Position numbers and translations under genes: made by a program | DNA from: Pseudomonas mendocina | GTDB lineage: Bacteria > Pseudomonadota > Gammaproteobacteria > Pseudomonadales > Pseudomonadaceae | Assembly (NCBI GenBank): GCA_037482215.1 | Contig: CP148074.1 | Coordinates: 434,001 to 498,000, forward strand | Direction of reading: 5' to 3' | Length of the DNA stretch: 64,000 nt | Notes under the pieces: model-generated | Database searches by the model: none | What the model was told of the DNA's origin: nothing | Seen by the model: the letters and a program-made list of their open reading frames with translations, nothing else | Shown: positions 19,904 to 28,260 of the stretch, piece after piece | How positions within the stretch are numbered: position 1 is the stretch's first letter | Layout of the letters: each line of letters starts with the position of its first letter

Positions 19904-20746
19904 ATGCGTATGAAAATAGATGACTGGGATGTTGCCTATAACAATAGTCTCGCCGTTAAGAATGCTGCCGCCCTGCTCGCAGGGTGGTCGGTGCAGGGAG
20001 CTGCTTATCAGGCTGATAGGAGGACACACGCCGAGCAGGATTTGAGCTACGGGCCCGGTCCGCGAGAGCTATTGGATATCTACCTGCCGGAGGGGGATGC
20101 TCATGGGACACTTGTTTTCGTTCATGGCGGCTACTGGCAAAGCAGCGACAAAAACGAACATGCGCAGTTTGCGGAGGGGGCACGGGCTCGCGGCTGGCGT
20201 GTAGTGGTTGTGGATTACCCGTTATGTCCGCAGGTCAGCATCAGGCAGATCACTGAGTCGGTTTGTCGGGCCATTGAGTATGTCGGCCAGCGTTACGCCG
20301 ATGGCCCCTTGGTGCTGGCAGGCCACTCAGCCGGCGGGCACTTGGTGACATACGCTGTTAGCCAGAATAGCGGCCTGTCTAAACAATCCCGGTCACGTAT
20401 TCAGCGGGTTATCTCGATAAGCGGTCTGCATGATCTGCGGCCTATTGTCCGTGCGGGAAAACTCAATGCGGCATTGGGCTTAGATAACGCCGAAGCCAGT
20501 CAGTTAAGCCCTGCTTTAAGCACTCCAGGCCATGCGTTTGAACTCATTTGTGTATGCGGAACTGATGAACTTTCCGAGCTGAGACGGCAAAACGCGCTCC
20601 TTGCCAGCATCTGGCTCGGATTGGGCATCAGTACCGACTGCCTTGAGGTTGCAGGTCGAAATCACTTCTCTGTGATGGAAGCGCTTAAAACACCCTTCAG
20701 TCACCTTTCACGGTTGGCGACGCTATCTGAAGAAATGATTGATTAA
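19904..20746 (+). CDS. Alpha/beta hydrolase (arylformamidase-like)
   Basis: A 280-residue alpha/beta hydrolase. The oxyanion motif HGGYW appears in LVFVHGGYWQSSDKNEHA, the nucleophile elbow is GHSAGG near residue 141, an Asp lies in CVCGTDELSELRRQN and the catalytic His in VAGRNHFSVMEAL. HGGYW and the GHSAGGH elbow are typical of the arylformamidase (kynurenine formamidase, AFMID) branch, which cleaves N-formyl arylamines. Its place beside the isatin-hydrolase-like and decarboxylase genes suggests a shared aromatic amine substrate. An in-frame ATG at 19910 is an alternative start; neither has a strong ribosome binding site. Confidence 0.82.
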   Translation: MRMKIDDWDVAYNNSLAVKNAAALLAGWSVQGAAYQADRRTHAEQDLSYGPGPRELLDIYLPEGDAHGTLVFVHGGYWQSSDKNEHAQFAEGARARGWRVVVVDYPLCPQVSIRQITESVCRAIEYVGQRYADGPLVLAGHSAGGHLVTYAVSQNSGLSKQSRSRIQRVISISGLHDLRPIVRAGKLNAALGLDNAEASQLSPALSTPGHAFELICVCGTDELSELRRQNALLASIWLGLGISTDCLEVAGRNHFSVMEALKTPFSHLSRLATLSEEMID

Positions 20747-20880
20747 CTGGGTAAAGTGTCCGGGATCGTTGTATTACGAGTCTGACTACGGGCTTGAATA
20801 TGATTCTGGCTGGTTGGGTAAGAGCGGATCTTACCCACATCAGTTGCTCACATTTACAGGCCTGGTAAGTCCTTGTTGCT

Positions 20881-21876
20881 CTATTTCTGCATGTCTTTTA
20901 AAAGATCAGGCAGCTTTAATTCCTTGCCGGACTGTTCCGCGTAGAAAACGCTGATCTGATAGGGAATGAACACGCTATTGTCCCAGTCTGGATGCAGAGC
21001 CTTCAGTTTGGGGGTGAGCTCTTTCAGAGCTTGATCCTGAGTTTTTCCCTCGTGTACAGCGGCAGCAACCAGATCACGGGCATCAATAAGATAATCACGC
21101 ACTTCTTTGATTAGGCTGGCATCGCTGAGGTCGCCGTGGCCTGGTACGGAAATGCTCGGTTTGTGCGCCAAGACATCATTCAGCACCTTGATCCATTTTT
21201 CTCCGTGCGCATCCGCGTCAGGCATGATCGGGTAAAAGCGGTTTTCAACCAGATCCCCCAGGAACACCGCCCCGTCTACGAAAATGACCTGATCACCTTG
21301 TGTGTGCGCTGGCATCTCAATCAACTCTGCCTGCTTGCCACCTAAATCAATGGTCATGGTGTTGTCATAGATGACAGTGGGGCGTGCGATAACAGTATCT
21401 TTCAGCGCCTCCTTCTCCACTGAACCAAAGTTCCGGAACATGGCCAGATAGGCTTCGGACTTTTCATCGATTTCTTTGGCTTGTTTGCGGTTGGCGACGT
21501 ATACCGCGTTTTTGAAGGCCGATACACCGAAGGCATGCTCAGGATGGAAATGTGTCGTGGTCACATAGATTTTGCGGCCATTGGCAACTTTTTGGGCGTA
21601 GGTGTAGACCTTGCCCCCATTTGCGCTACCCATGCCCGTGTCGATGACCAGAATGGCATCCGAGCCTTCAATGATCCCTATGTTAGGAACGTAATTGGTG
21701 CGCTTACTGTCAGGGATGATGGTGATTCCTTCGGAGACTTTCTTTGCTCCGGACACATCAACAACAGGCGGGTTATGGGGCAGGTTGAATGCACTGGCTT
21801 CGGTTTGAGCCGACGCGCTTGCTGAAACTAAAAATAAGTTTGCTATTAGTATTGCGGCTGAAGTTTTAATTTTCAT
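20881..21876 (-). CDS. Periplasmic metallo-beta-lactamase-fold hydrolase
   Basis: A 331-residue MBL-fold protein with a signal peptide (MKIKTSAAILIANLFLVSASASA). Zinc-site motifs are THFHPEHAFG near residue 105, where the usual Asp of HxHxDH is Glu, PAHTQGD near 190, GDLVENRFYP and VPGHGD near 246. The fold and motifs indicate a periplasmic metal hydrolase; sequence alone does not show whether it acts on lactones, esters or beta-lactams. A C-terminal helical extension follows. It is divergent from a marR gene and is probably under its control, since a palindrome lies in the shared 210-base gap. Confidence 0.87.
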   Translation of the reverse strand: MKIKTSAAILIANLFLVSASASAQTEASAFNLPHNPPVVDVSGAKKVSEGITIIPDSKRTNYVPNIGIIEGSDAILVIDTGMGSANGGKVYTYAQKVANGRKIYVTTTHFHPEHAFGVSAFKNAVYVANRKQAKEIDEKSEAYLAMFRNFGSVEKEALKDTVIARPTVIYDNTMTIDLGGKQAELIEMPAHTQGDQVIFVDGAVFLGDLVENRFYPIMPDADAHGEKWIKVLNDVLAHKPSISVPGHGDLSDASLIKEVRDYLIDARDLVAAAVHEGKTQDQALKELTPKLKALHPDWDNSVFIPYQISVFYAEQSGKELKLPDLLKDMQK

Positions 21877-22057
21877 CGTGAGCCTCCGTTGCTTGATGAA
21901 TACGCGACCTGCGTAAGTTGATCCTAGATGTGTTTAGGCAAGGGGCAATCGGACGTGGGACATATGTTTATAAACAATGAGATGCATCACATTGCGATTG
22001 TTGATGGCCTCTTGCTAATAACAGGGCCTAGACACACAGCAGATGCTTGCGAAATAT

Positions 22058-22075
22058 TATCTTGAAGTCAAGATA
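22058..22075. promoter_or_regulatory. MarR-type operator candidate
   Basis: Perfect 8-bp inverted repeat TATCTTGA-AG-TCAAGATA ending 11 bases before the marR start codon. Its size and symmetry match MarR-family operators, and it would let the regulator repress itself. A second palindrome, TGTTTATAAACA at 21965-21976, sits closer to the divergent metallo-hydrolase gene. Confidence 0.65.
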
Positions 22076-22086
22076 TCGGGGCGAAT

Positions 22087-22659
22087 TTGGAACGCAATAA
22101 AGACTCAGTGGACAGGATTCTCGACCAATGGAAGCGTGAGCGCCCCGATCTGGACGCCGATCTCATGGGGCCGATCGGTCGTTTGCAGCGCTGTGCGGCA
22201 CTTCTGCATAACAAGCTCGAAAACACCTTCCAGAATTTCGGCATCACCATGTCTGAGTTCGATGTACTGGCGGCACTCAGACGGGGCGGCGCACCTTATT
22301 GCCTCAGCCCGACCGCGATTTTCTCAACCCTGATGATCACCTCAGGCACCATGACCTACCGCCTGCAACGCTTGGAAAAAGCCGGGCTGGTGACTCGCCA
22401 GCCCGACCCGCAAGACGCGCGCAGCATGCTCGCCCAACTCACAGAGGCAGGCCTTGAACTCATAGATCGGGCAATAGAAGCCCATGTGGAAAATGAACGG
22501 GAAATCCTGAAGCTGCTCAAGCCCCAAGACGTGGAGTTGCTGAACAACCAGCTAGCAGAACTGCTGGGCGCGTTGGAACGGGAAGAACCTGCCGAGCAAC
22601 CGGGAGCTGAATCCGGTAAGCGCAAAGGTGGAGCTGGGGCGAAGCCAATAAAGAAATGA
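22087..22659 (+). CDS. MarR-family transcriptional regulator
   Basis: A 190-residue MarR protein. Dimer helices flank a winged helix-turn-helix at about residues 55-120 (MSEFDVLAALRRGGAPYCLS, then TMTYRLQRLEKAGLVTRQPD with the wing DPQDARSM). The C terminus carries a charged tail (GKRKGGAGAKPIKK) not usual in the family. Translation appears to begin with TTG, preceded by GGGG at 22078-22081; no in-frame ATG precedes the first helix. The gene is divergent from the MBL-fold hydrolase and a near-perfect operator overlaps its promoter. Confidence 0.9.
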   Translation: MERNKDSVDRILDQWKRERPDLDADLMGPIGRLQRCAALLHNKLENTFQNFGITMSEFDVLAALRRGGAPYCLSPTAIFSTLMITSGTMTYRLQRLEKAGLVTRQPDPQDARSMLAQLTEAGLELIDRAIEAHVENEREILKLLKPQDVELLNNQLAELLGALEREEPAEQPGAESGKRKGGAGAKPIKK

Positions 22660-22682
22660 CTGCTGCTGGCCCAACAACGTAG

Positions 22683-22708
22683 GGCGGATTAGCGGAGCGT
22701 AATCCGCC
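22683..22708. repeat. REP-like inverted repeat
   Basis: GGCGGATTA (22683-22691) and TAATCCGCC (22700-22708) form a perfect 9-bp stem around GCGGAGCG. This short palindrome, usually preceded by GTAG, is a common extragenic repeat in Pseudomonas. It lies between the converging marR and ketosynthase-like genes. Confidence 0.7.
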
Positions 22709-22776
22709 GCTTACCGAGAATGGCCCGGGTTGCCCGCGCCCTGTTCACTAGCGCATAGCAAGCCCGCTAAAATGAG

Positions 22777-23271
22777 TCAGGAAAGTTTATGTCCGATCAA
22801 GTCCGCCCGAACCCCAAGCTCTCCCCCATCCTCACACACCACCAATAACGCCTGCTCAATCACGCCATCATCCAAATCCAGCTTGGCTAGTGCCTTCAGC
22901 TGTTCCCACACATTCTCCCCAGCACCAATAAACAGGTTCGGGCCTTCAAGGCCGAGTTGTTGGGCGATGTGGAAGCCTGCGGCGTTGCTCACGCTGTTGA
23001 CGAACTCAAACGGCTTGGGCTGTTTGTGTTGCACGCAGACGCTGTTGAGCAGGGCGCCCATGGTGCTGCGGTCGGGGTGGGCGGCGGCGAGATAGAGCCC
23101 GCAGCGGCCGGTGATGTGGCTTTTCAGCGGGGCAGCGGCGAGCAGGCATTGCAGGATCAGGCGGTCGATGCGCCGTGGCGGTTGTTCCAGCCATTGTGAA
23201 AGCTGGGCTTTGAGTTGCTTGTCGGTGTCGGCGGCGTTGCCGCGTACTTCGTTACGGGCAATCACGCGCAT
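22777..23271 (-). CDS. Ketosynthase-like subunit lacking active cysteine (chain-length-factor type)
   Basis: A 164-residue protein resembling the N-terminal half of a beta-ketoacyl synthase of the Ketoacyl-synt_2 type seen in aryl polyene and related clusters. The segment FEFVNSVSNAAGFHIAQQLG followed by LFIGAGENVWEQ matches the part of a ketosynthase around the nucleophile, but the position of the cysteine is taken by Ala-Gly-Glu, so it cannot condense by itself. It probably pairs with the complete ketosynthase that precedes it in the operon, in the manner of a chain-length factor. Its start overlaps the end of that gene by 10 bases. Confidence 0.75.
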   Translation of the reverse strand: MRVIARNEVRGNAADTDKQLKAQLSQWLEQPPRRIDRLILQCLLAAAPLKSHITGRCGLYLAAAHPDRSTMGALLNSVCVQHKQPKPFEFVNSVSNAAGFHIAQQLGLEGPNLFIGAGENVWEQLKALAKLDLDDGVIEQALLVVCEDGGELGVRADLIGHKLS

Positions 23272-24386
23272 GGTGGTTCACCTTGTTCACAGCCTTGCAG
23301 CACCAAGCTGGCGTTGTTGCCGCCAAAACCGAAGAAGTTGGCCAGCAGCAGGCTGTTGGCGGGCAGCCTCAGGGCTTGGGGGGGCAGTGGCAGCATGGCG
23401 TCGGCTGCGTAATCCACCGCGGGTAGCGAGCCGGTTTGCAGGGTGCGCAGCAGCAGTAAGGTTTCGCTCAGGCCGCAGGCGCCGAGGGTGTGGCCGAGCC
23501 AGGGTTTGAGCAGACTCAGGTGCGGCATCTGTTGTGGGTACATCAGGCGCATGCCGTTGCTTTCGGCTTCGTCGTTGGCGCTGGTGGCGGTGCCGTGGAG
23601 TTTCACCAGGTTGATCTGTTCGGCGCTGCATCCGGCACGAGTCAGGGCTTGTTGCATGACCCAGTGAATATGGCTGCCGTCTTCGCGGGTGGTGGTCAGG
23701 CTGCTGGTGTCGCAGGCGCTGAAGCCGCCGAGCAGGCGTGCCAGCGGTTGATCACCTGGCTCGTGGCTGAGCAGGGTGCAGGCGTAGGCTTCGCCGAGAA
23801 TCAGGCCGTCGCGCTCCGGGTGAAACGGTCGGTACTGGCCGCTGGCGCTGCTCAGCATCAGGGCGCCGAAGCCTTGTTGGGCGATGGCGCTGGGAGTTTC
23901 AAAACTTAGCACCACAGCGCGCTGATACAGCCCTGCGGCGAGCATGCGGGCGCCGTAGAGCAGGCCGTTGGCGCCGCTGGTGCAGGCGGTGTTGAGGGTG
24001 AAGGCGTCGGCAAAGCCCCAACGCTTGCGCAGCTGGGCGGAGAGCAAATCCAGCGGCGTGGAGTCTTCCGGCTTAAAGCCACCGTTACTGCGAGTCAGTT
24101 CTTCCAGATCGCTGATGTCGAGGCTGGTGCTGGCGACGATCAGCAGGCAGTCGTTCAGCTCGCCCGCTTCGGCACCGAGCGTCTGTTCGAGCACGCGGTT
24201 AAGCCGCGTCATCAGCGAATCCCGCTGGCCTTGCGCAGGCAGGTAGCGACGCGGCTCGTTCAGCTCATGCAGCAGAAAGCTTTCGCCCGCAGGCATTTGC
24301 CCGGTGTGCAGGGCGTTGGCGGCGCTGTCCAGATCGGCACCCAGGGCGCAGTCCAGCGTGGCCCGTTGCAGGTAGATCGGGATCAC
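23262..24386 (-). CDS. Beta-ketoacyl-ACP synthase (KAS I/II type)
   Basis: A 374-residue condensing enzyme. Catalytic residues of the Cys-His-His class are present: Cys in LNTACTSGANGLLYGARM, His in KLHGTATSANDEAE, His in PWLGHTLGACGLSE, and the C-terminal glycine-rich loop is FFGFGGNNASLVL. It would extend an acyl chain bound to the acyl carrier protein encoded just upstream. The gene overlaps the ACP gene by four bases and the cysteine-less partner by 10, so the three are translated together. Shorter than FabF (about 412), as are the ketosynthases of aryl polyene-type clusters. Confidence 0.87.
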   Translation of the reverse strand: MIPIYLQRATLDCALGADLDSAANALHTGQMPAGESFLLHELNEPRRYLPAQGQRDSLMTRLNRVLEQTLGAEAGELNDCLLIVASTSLDISDLEELTRSNGGFKPEDSTPLDLLSAQLRKRWGFADAFTLNTACTSGANGLLYGARMLAAGLYQRAVVLSFETPSAIAQQGFGALMLSSASGQYRPFHPERDGLILGEAYACTLLSHEPGDQPLARLLGGFSACDTSSLTTTREDGSHIHWVMQQALTRAGCSAEQINLVKLHGTATSANDEAESNGMRLMYPQQMPHLSLLKPWLGHTLGACGLSETLLLLRTLQTGSLPAVDYAADAMLPLPPQALRLPANSLLLANFFGFGGNNASLVLQGCEQGEPPCA

Positions 24387-24649
24387 TGGTGCTGCCTGAT
24401 AAAGCTGGCGATGCTGCTGATGGTGCTGAGAATGCGGCGGCCTTCTTTCGCGCCTTCAATGCGTACGCCGTACTGCTGTTGCAAAGCCAGGGAGACTTGC
24501 AGGGCGTCGAGGCTGTCCATCTGCACGCGGCTTTTGCCACCGAACAGCACTTCATCGTTGGTGATGTCCTGCCAGTCGATGTCATCTTCTTTGTCGCACT
24601 CGCGAATGATGAGTTGCTTGAGTTGTTCTTCTAGTAATGAGTGGTCCAT
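24383..24649 (-). CDS. Acyl carrier protein
   Basis: An 88-residue acyl carrier protein. The phosphopantetheine attachment Ser is in RVQMDSLDALQVSLALQQQY, where the usual DSL motif is kept at residues 45-47, followed by the recognition helix and a C-terminal helix. It would hold the growing chain for the neighbouring ketosynthase pair and for the dehydratase-like protein. The gene overlaps the permease gene upstream by 19 bases and the ketosynthase gene by four. It is distinct from housekeeping AcpP, being less acidic and more basic near its end (KEGRR). Confidence 0.85.
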   Translation of the reverse strand: MDHSLLEEQLKQLIIRECDKEDDIDWQDITNDEVLFGGKSRVQMDSLDALQVSLALQQQYGVRIEGAKEGRRILSTISSIASFIRQHQ

Positions 24650-25815
24650 TGCGTGTGCCGTATTCTTCTTGTGAACAAAAACAGCCCGCCTACGCCCAGC
24701 AGCACTGCAACGATCAGCAGGCGGGCGCAGTAAGGGGCGATGTCGGCCAGTGTGCCCTGGCCTACTAATAAGGTGAGAAAGGCGTCCAACGCCCAGCTCA
24801 TGGGTGACAGTTCGGCGATTTGCGCCATGGCGACGGGCATTACACTCTTCGGCACCATGATGCCGCCCAATGCCGCCAGCAGGATATTGATACCGCCGCC
24901 AAGCAACAAGGCCTGTTCGGCGCTGCGGGCCAGTGCCGCCAGCAGCAGGCCGAGGCTACAGGTGGCGAACGTCAGGCTGATGGCCAGAACGATATAGCCC
25001 GCTGCGCTGCCCGGCAGGCTCAGGGCGGGCAGGCCCAAAAGCGGCAGGCCATACACGCCGAGGGCCAGCAGGGCGCTGAATTGCACCAGGTTGATCAGCA
25101 CATAGGGCAACAGCTTGCTCAGCACCAGTGTGCCGAGGCTCAGGCCCATACAGCGCAGGCGCAGCAGGGCGCCGCTTTGTTGTTCGCGTTGGAAGCCACC
25201 GGCCATGGGTAGGACGATAAAAAACATGCCGAAGATCAACCATGCCGGGACGCTAAGTTGGGTGGCGTTGGCGCGGCCGCTTAAGTCGCCGCTGGCGAGC
25301 AGTTCGTGTTCGCTGATCTGGCTTTGCGTGCGCTGCTGGATCAGTTGAAGGCGCTCGGCTTGGCTGAGGTCTTCATCAATCTCGCCGCTGTCTTGCAGAT
25401 AGGCGAGCAGGCGCGTTTGCGCCAGGGCTATCGACACGGCGCTGTGCAGGCGCTGGCGGGAGAGTTTGTCGAACTGCGGCGGGAAGCTCAGGGCCGGGCC
25501 TTGGTGAGGCGAGTCGAGCAGGTGCTGATCAAAATCCGCAGGCAGGCTGACGCGGGCCAATCGTTCGTCGCTGCTGCTGAGCAGGTCGCTGTCCGGCAAT
25601 TGTGCTTGCAGGGCGGCACTGAAGAACTGGCTGCTGGTGTCGCTCGGTGCTTCGACAATTAGCCGCAGCGCCGGTGGTTTTTCCTGCATGTAGTTGGACA
25701 TGGCACCGGCCATCAGCAGCAGGAACAGTGCAGGCATGATAAACAGCACCGCCAGCGCGTGCGGATCGCGCAGGAGCAGGAGCAGTTCTTTGCGCATCAG
25801 CGCCCGGAGTCTCAC
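24631..25815 (-). CDS. ABC-2 type transporter permease
   Basis: A 394-residue inner-membrane protein of the ABC-2 (drug/lipid export) class. One N-terminal transmembrane helix (ALAVLFIMPALFLLLMAGAM) is followed by a large periplasmic domain of about 150 residues and five further helices, ending with a basic tail. Such half-transporters pair with one ATPase encoded next door to export a lipid-like product or place it in the outer envelope. Start overlaps the ATPase stop by four bases. The context, with ACP and ketosynthases, suggests that it exports the product of the pathway. Confidence 0.88.
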   Translation of the reverse strand: MRLRALMRKELLLLLRDPHALAVLFIMPALFLLLMAGAMSNYMQEKPPALRLIVEAPSDTSSQFFSAALQAQLPDSDLLSSSDERLARVSLPADFDQHLLDSPHQGPALSFPPQFDKLSRQRLHSAVSIALAQTRLLAYLQDSGEIDEDLSQAERLQLIQQRTQSQISEHELLASGDLSGRANATQLSVPAWLIFGMFFIVLPMAGGFQREQQSGALLRLRCMGLSLGTLVLSKLLPYVLINLVQFSALLALGVYGLPLLGLPALSLPGSAAGYIVLAISLTFATCSLGLLLAALARSAEQALLLGGGINILLAALGGIMVPKSVMPVAMAQIAELSPMSWALDAFLTLLVGQGTLADIAPYCARLLIVAVLLGVGGLFLFTRRIRHTQWTTHY

Positions 25816-26696
25816 AGTCGGCCTCCGTTCAGGCGCAGGTAAAGCTGTTCAAGGGACGGGCGACCGTAGCGCAGCAGGCTTGGTTGCTCACTTTGCGCGG
25901 CGATAAACTGGTTAATCTCCAGCAGCTGCTGCGGGCTGATGGCGTTAATGCGCAGGCCGTTGTGCAGGGTTTCTGCCTTGAGTTGCAGGCGATCCAGCAG
26001 GGAGGGCAGACCTTCGGGAACGCGATCAGGCCATTCCAGCAGCAGGCCATGGTCGTCGCCGAGCAGTTGGCGTTTATCCACATCCAGCCGCACCTGACCT
26101 TCGTGCAGCAGCAGGATGCGCTGGGCGACACGCTCAACTTCTTCCAGATAATGGCTGGTGTAAATCACCGCCTTTCCGTCTTGGGTGAGCTGTTCGACGG
26201 CATTGAGTAACTGCTGACGATTACTGGCATCCACACCGACGGTGGCCTCATCGAACAGGTACAGATCAGCCGGTTGTAGCAGGCCGATGGCGAAGTTGAG
26301 GCGACGTTGCTCGCCGCCGGAAAGCTGTTCGCTGCGGGCGTTGAGCTTGTCGCTCAGGGTGCAGATGTCGATGCAGCGCTCCAGCGCTTGCTGGCGCTGG
26401 GGGCCGCGCAGTTGATAAAGATCGGCAAACAGCGCGAGGTTTTCTTTTACCTTCAGCCCGGCATAGAAGGCCAATTGCTGCGGGATCAGGCCCAGGCGTG
26501 GCTGATCCTGCCAGTGCAGTTCGCCTTGTTGCACCGCCAGCACGCCGCTGATCAGCGACAGCAGGGTGGTTTTACCCGCACCGTTGCTGCCCAGCAGGCC
26601 AATGCATTCCCCTGCCTCTACGTGCAGGTCAATTCCGTGCAGTGCCGCGCGGCTGGCACCGGGGTAATGGTGAGTCAGTTGGCGTAGCTCAAGCAT
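25812..26696 (-). CDS. ABC transporter ATP-binding protein
   Basis: A 294-residue ATPase. Walker A is GSNGAGKTT near residue 40, the Q-loop lies in LIPQQLAFYAGLKVKE, the signature is LSGGEQRRLNFAIGL, Walker B is LYLFDEATVGVD, and the H-loop is TSHYLEEVER. The C-terminal 80 residues form a short extension like that of drug-resistance ABC-2 ATPases (CcmA family). It partners the permease encoded next. The start at 26696 was chosen because the open frame upstream is the other strand reading of the neighbouring hotdog gene; the two genes overlap by eight bases. Confidence 0.9.
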   Translation of the reverse strand: MLELRQLTHHYPGASRAALHGIDLHVEAGECIGLLGSNGAGKTTLLSLISGVLAVQQGELHWQDQPRLGLIPQQLAFYAGLKVKENLALFADLYQLRGPQRQQALERCIDICTLSDKLNARSEQLSGGEQRRLNFAIGLLQPADLYLFDEATVGVDASNRQQLLNAVEQLTQDGKAVIYTSHYLEEVERVAQRILLLHEGQVRLDVDKRQLLGDDHGLLLEWPDRVPEGLPSLLDRLQLKAETLHNGLRINAISPQQLLEINQFIAAQSEQPSLLRYGRPSLEQLYLRLNGGRL

Positions 26697-27096
26697 GGAC
26701 CAGCACCAGAAGCAGTTTGCCGTCCAGCAACAGTTGGCCGTGGTGGTGAACGCTAAAGGCGTAGAGCGCACCGGCTGGGCTCAGGGCCTCTTGCTCGGCA
26801 GCCAGTTCCAGCGCACCGTCACGCTGCTCGGGCTCGTGGTGTACCTGCAACTGAGAAAGCTTGCCGACCAGTGCCATTTCAATAGCACTGCTGTCACCGT
26901 ATAGGGCACCATGTGCGGCGCACAACTGGGCGGCAGCCTCAAACAGCAGGCAGGGCGAAGCATCTGCGCCTAAGGCATGCAGATAATGCCAAGCGCTGAG
27001 CCCCTGAATATGCGTGCTGTCGTGCGCCAATAGGCAATCCAGCCACAGAGCTGGGCCTTGGTGGGGCAGCAAGTTGTGCAGTTGTGAACGATCCAT
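26689..27096 (-). CDS. 3-hydroxyacyl-ACP dehydratase-like hotdog protein
   Basis: A 135-residue protein that resembles the FabZ/ApeP-type hotdog fold. The N-terminal MDRSQLHNLLPHQGPALWLD keeps the pattern LLPHxGPxLxLD in which the His is the FabZ catalytic residue; the acidic partner is probably the Glu in PCLLFEAAAQLCAAHGAL. It would dehydrate 3-hydroxyacyl chains made by the pathway. First gene of the minus-strand operon. The start was placed at the Met before DRSQ because the open frame upstream is a proline-rich translation of the promoter region. Confidence 0.8.
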   Translation of the reverse strand: MDRSQLHNLLPHQGPALWLDCLLAHDSTHIQGLSAWHYLHALGADASPCLLFEAAAQLCAAHGALYGDSSAIEMALVGKLSQLQVHHEPEQRDGALELAAEQEALSPAGALYAFSVHHHGQLLLDGKLLLVLVHA

Positions 27097-27182
27097 TGGC
27101 TGGGCCGAAATAAATGGTACGGCAGTGTAACAGAGGGGCTCTACAGCGCGCAGCGCCGGGGCTGGTTGGGGGAGAGTAGTTG

Positions 27183-27737
27183 ATGGTGTGGGTGCAGGCT
27201 GGGGCGTTTGTAATCGGGTCGTTGTTGTTGCTGGGATTATCTCGGCAGGCACTGCTGCGGCCGAAGTCCCACGGGTTCTATCGGTTCTTTGCCTGGGAGG
27301 CGATTCTGGCGCTGCTGGTGCTCAATGGCCCTGTGTGGTTTGAGGATCGCTACAGCGCGCATCAACTGGTGTCCTGGGCGCTGCTATTCAGCTCGCTGCT
27401 ACTGCTGTTTGTCGGTCTTTATCAACTGCGCAAGATGGGTAAGCCGGATACTCAGCGTCAGGATGCCGAGCTGTTTGCTTTTGAGCGCACGTCGCAGTTG
27501 GTGACATCCGGTGTTTACCGGGTAATCCGTCATCCGCTGTACGCCTCGCTGTTGCTGTTGGCCTGGGGCGTTGCCTGTAAGCAGCCGGGCTTCGTCAGTT
27601 GGCTGTTGGCGGCGTTGGCGAGCGTGGCGTTGTATTTGACGGCGCGCTGCGATGAAGCCGAATGCCGGGCGCAATTCGGTCAAGCCTATGCGGACTACAT
27701 GCAACGCAGCCGGATGTTTATTCCGTTTATCTTTTAA
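27183..27737 (+). CDS. Isoprenylcysteine carboxylmethyltransferase-family membrane methyltransferase
   Basis: A 184-residue integral membrane protein with four or five helices. The C-terminal half has the ICMT/PEMT signature: TSGVYRVIRHPLYASLLLLAWG, where the Arg-His-Pro binds S-adenosylmethionine, and the trailing DEAECRAQFGQAYADYMQRS. It methylates an unknown lipid or carboxyl substrate. A GGGGGAGAG sequence at 27168-27176 fits either the ATG at 27183 or the TTG at 27180. It is divergent from the DAR-like export operon, so it may serve that product, though no link is shown. Confidence 0.83.
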   Translation: MVWVQAGAFVIGSLLLLGLSRQALLRPKSHGFYRFFAWEAILALLVLNGPVWFEDRYSAHQLVSWALLFSSLLLLFVGLYQLRKMGKPDTQRQDAELFAFERTSQLVTSGVYRVIRHPLYASLLLLAWGVACKQPGFVSWLLAALASVALYLTARCDEAECRAQFGQAYADYMQRSRMFIPFIF

Positions 27738-28168
27738 TCCCAGTTCAGGCGAGCCAGTTTCCACTCGCCGTCTTCTAACCACCACTCCAGTTTCACTGTG
27801 TAGTGCCCTGCGCTGTTGGGAATCAACCCTTCGGCGCCGGTCAGGGCCACTTGCGCTTCGGTGTGGCCTCGGTCGCGGTAGGTGCTGTCCAACGCGCTTT
27901 GCTTGCTCAAGGCAAGTACCTTGACGTTCTTGTGGCGCATAAACAGCATCAGCATGGTGCGCTTGGCCCAGTCACGGTCGTAGTTCTGCTGGGCGGAAAA
28001 CTGCGGGTGCAATTGGTCCAGTACGTCACCGGTTTTCTTGGCCTCCAGATTGTCCTGCAGCTGCTGCACCGCCGCTTCAAGCGCGGTAAGCGGATCGTCT
28101 TTCGGGCCGCATCCGACGAGCAGAGTGATGAACATCAAGATTGCGCTGGCAAAGATTTTACGTGTCAT
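27734..28168 (-). CDS. Small lipoprotein of unknown function
   Basis: A 144-residue lipoprotein precursor. The signal MTRKIFASAILMFITLLVGC ends in the lipobox LLVGC. The mature part is a helix (EAAVQQLQDNLEAKKTGDVL) followed by an alpha+beta segment ending VKLEWWLEDGEWKLARLNWD, which looks like an NTF2-like fold; conserved ligand residues are not recognised. An ATG at 28186 would add six residues (MKRTFS) and is possible. The stop overlaps the end of the converging methyltransferase gene by four bases. Confidence 0.8.
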   Translation of the reverse strand: MTRKIFASAILMFITLLVGCGPKDDPLTALEAAVQQLQDNLEAKKTGDVLDQLHPQFSAQQNYDRDWAKRTMLMLFMRHKNVKVLALSKQSALDSTYRDRGHTEAQVALTGAEGLIPNSAGHYTVKLEWWLEDGEWKLARLNWD

Positions 28169-28260
28169 GCTGAATGTTCTTTTCATGGTTATGATGCCGC
28201 TAATGTGACGAGGCTGATACTGACGCAGGCAGTCTCGAATGCACCCTTTAGGAGCAAAAC

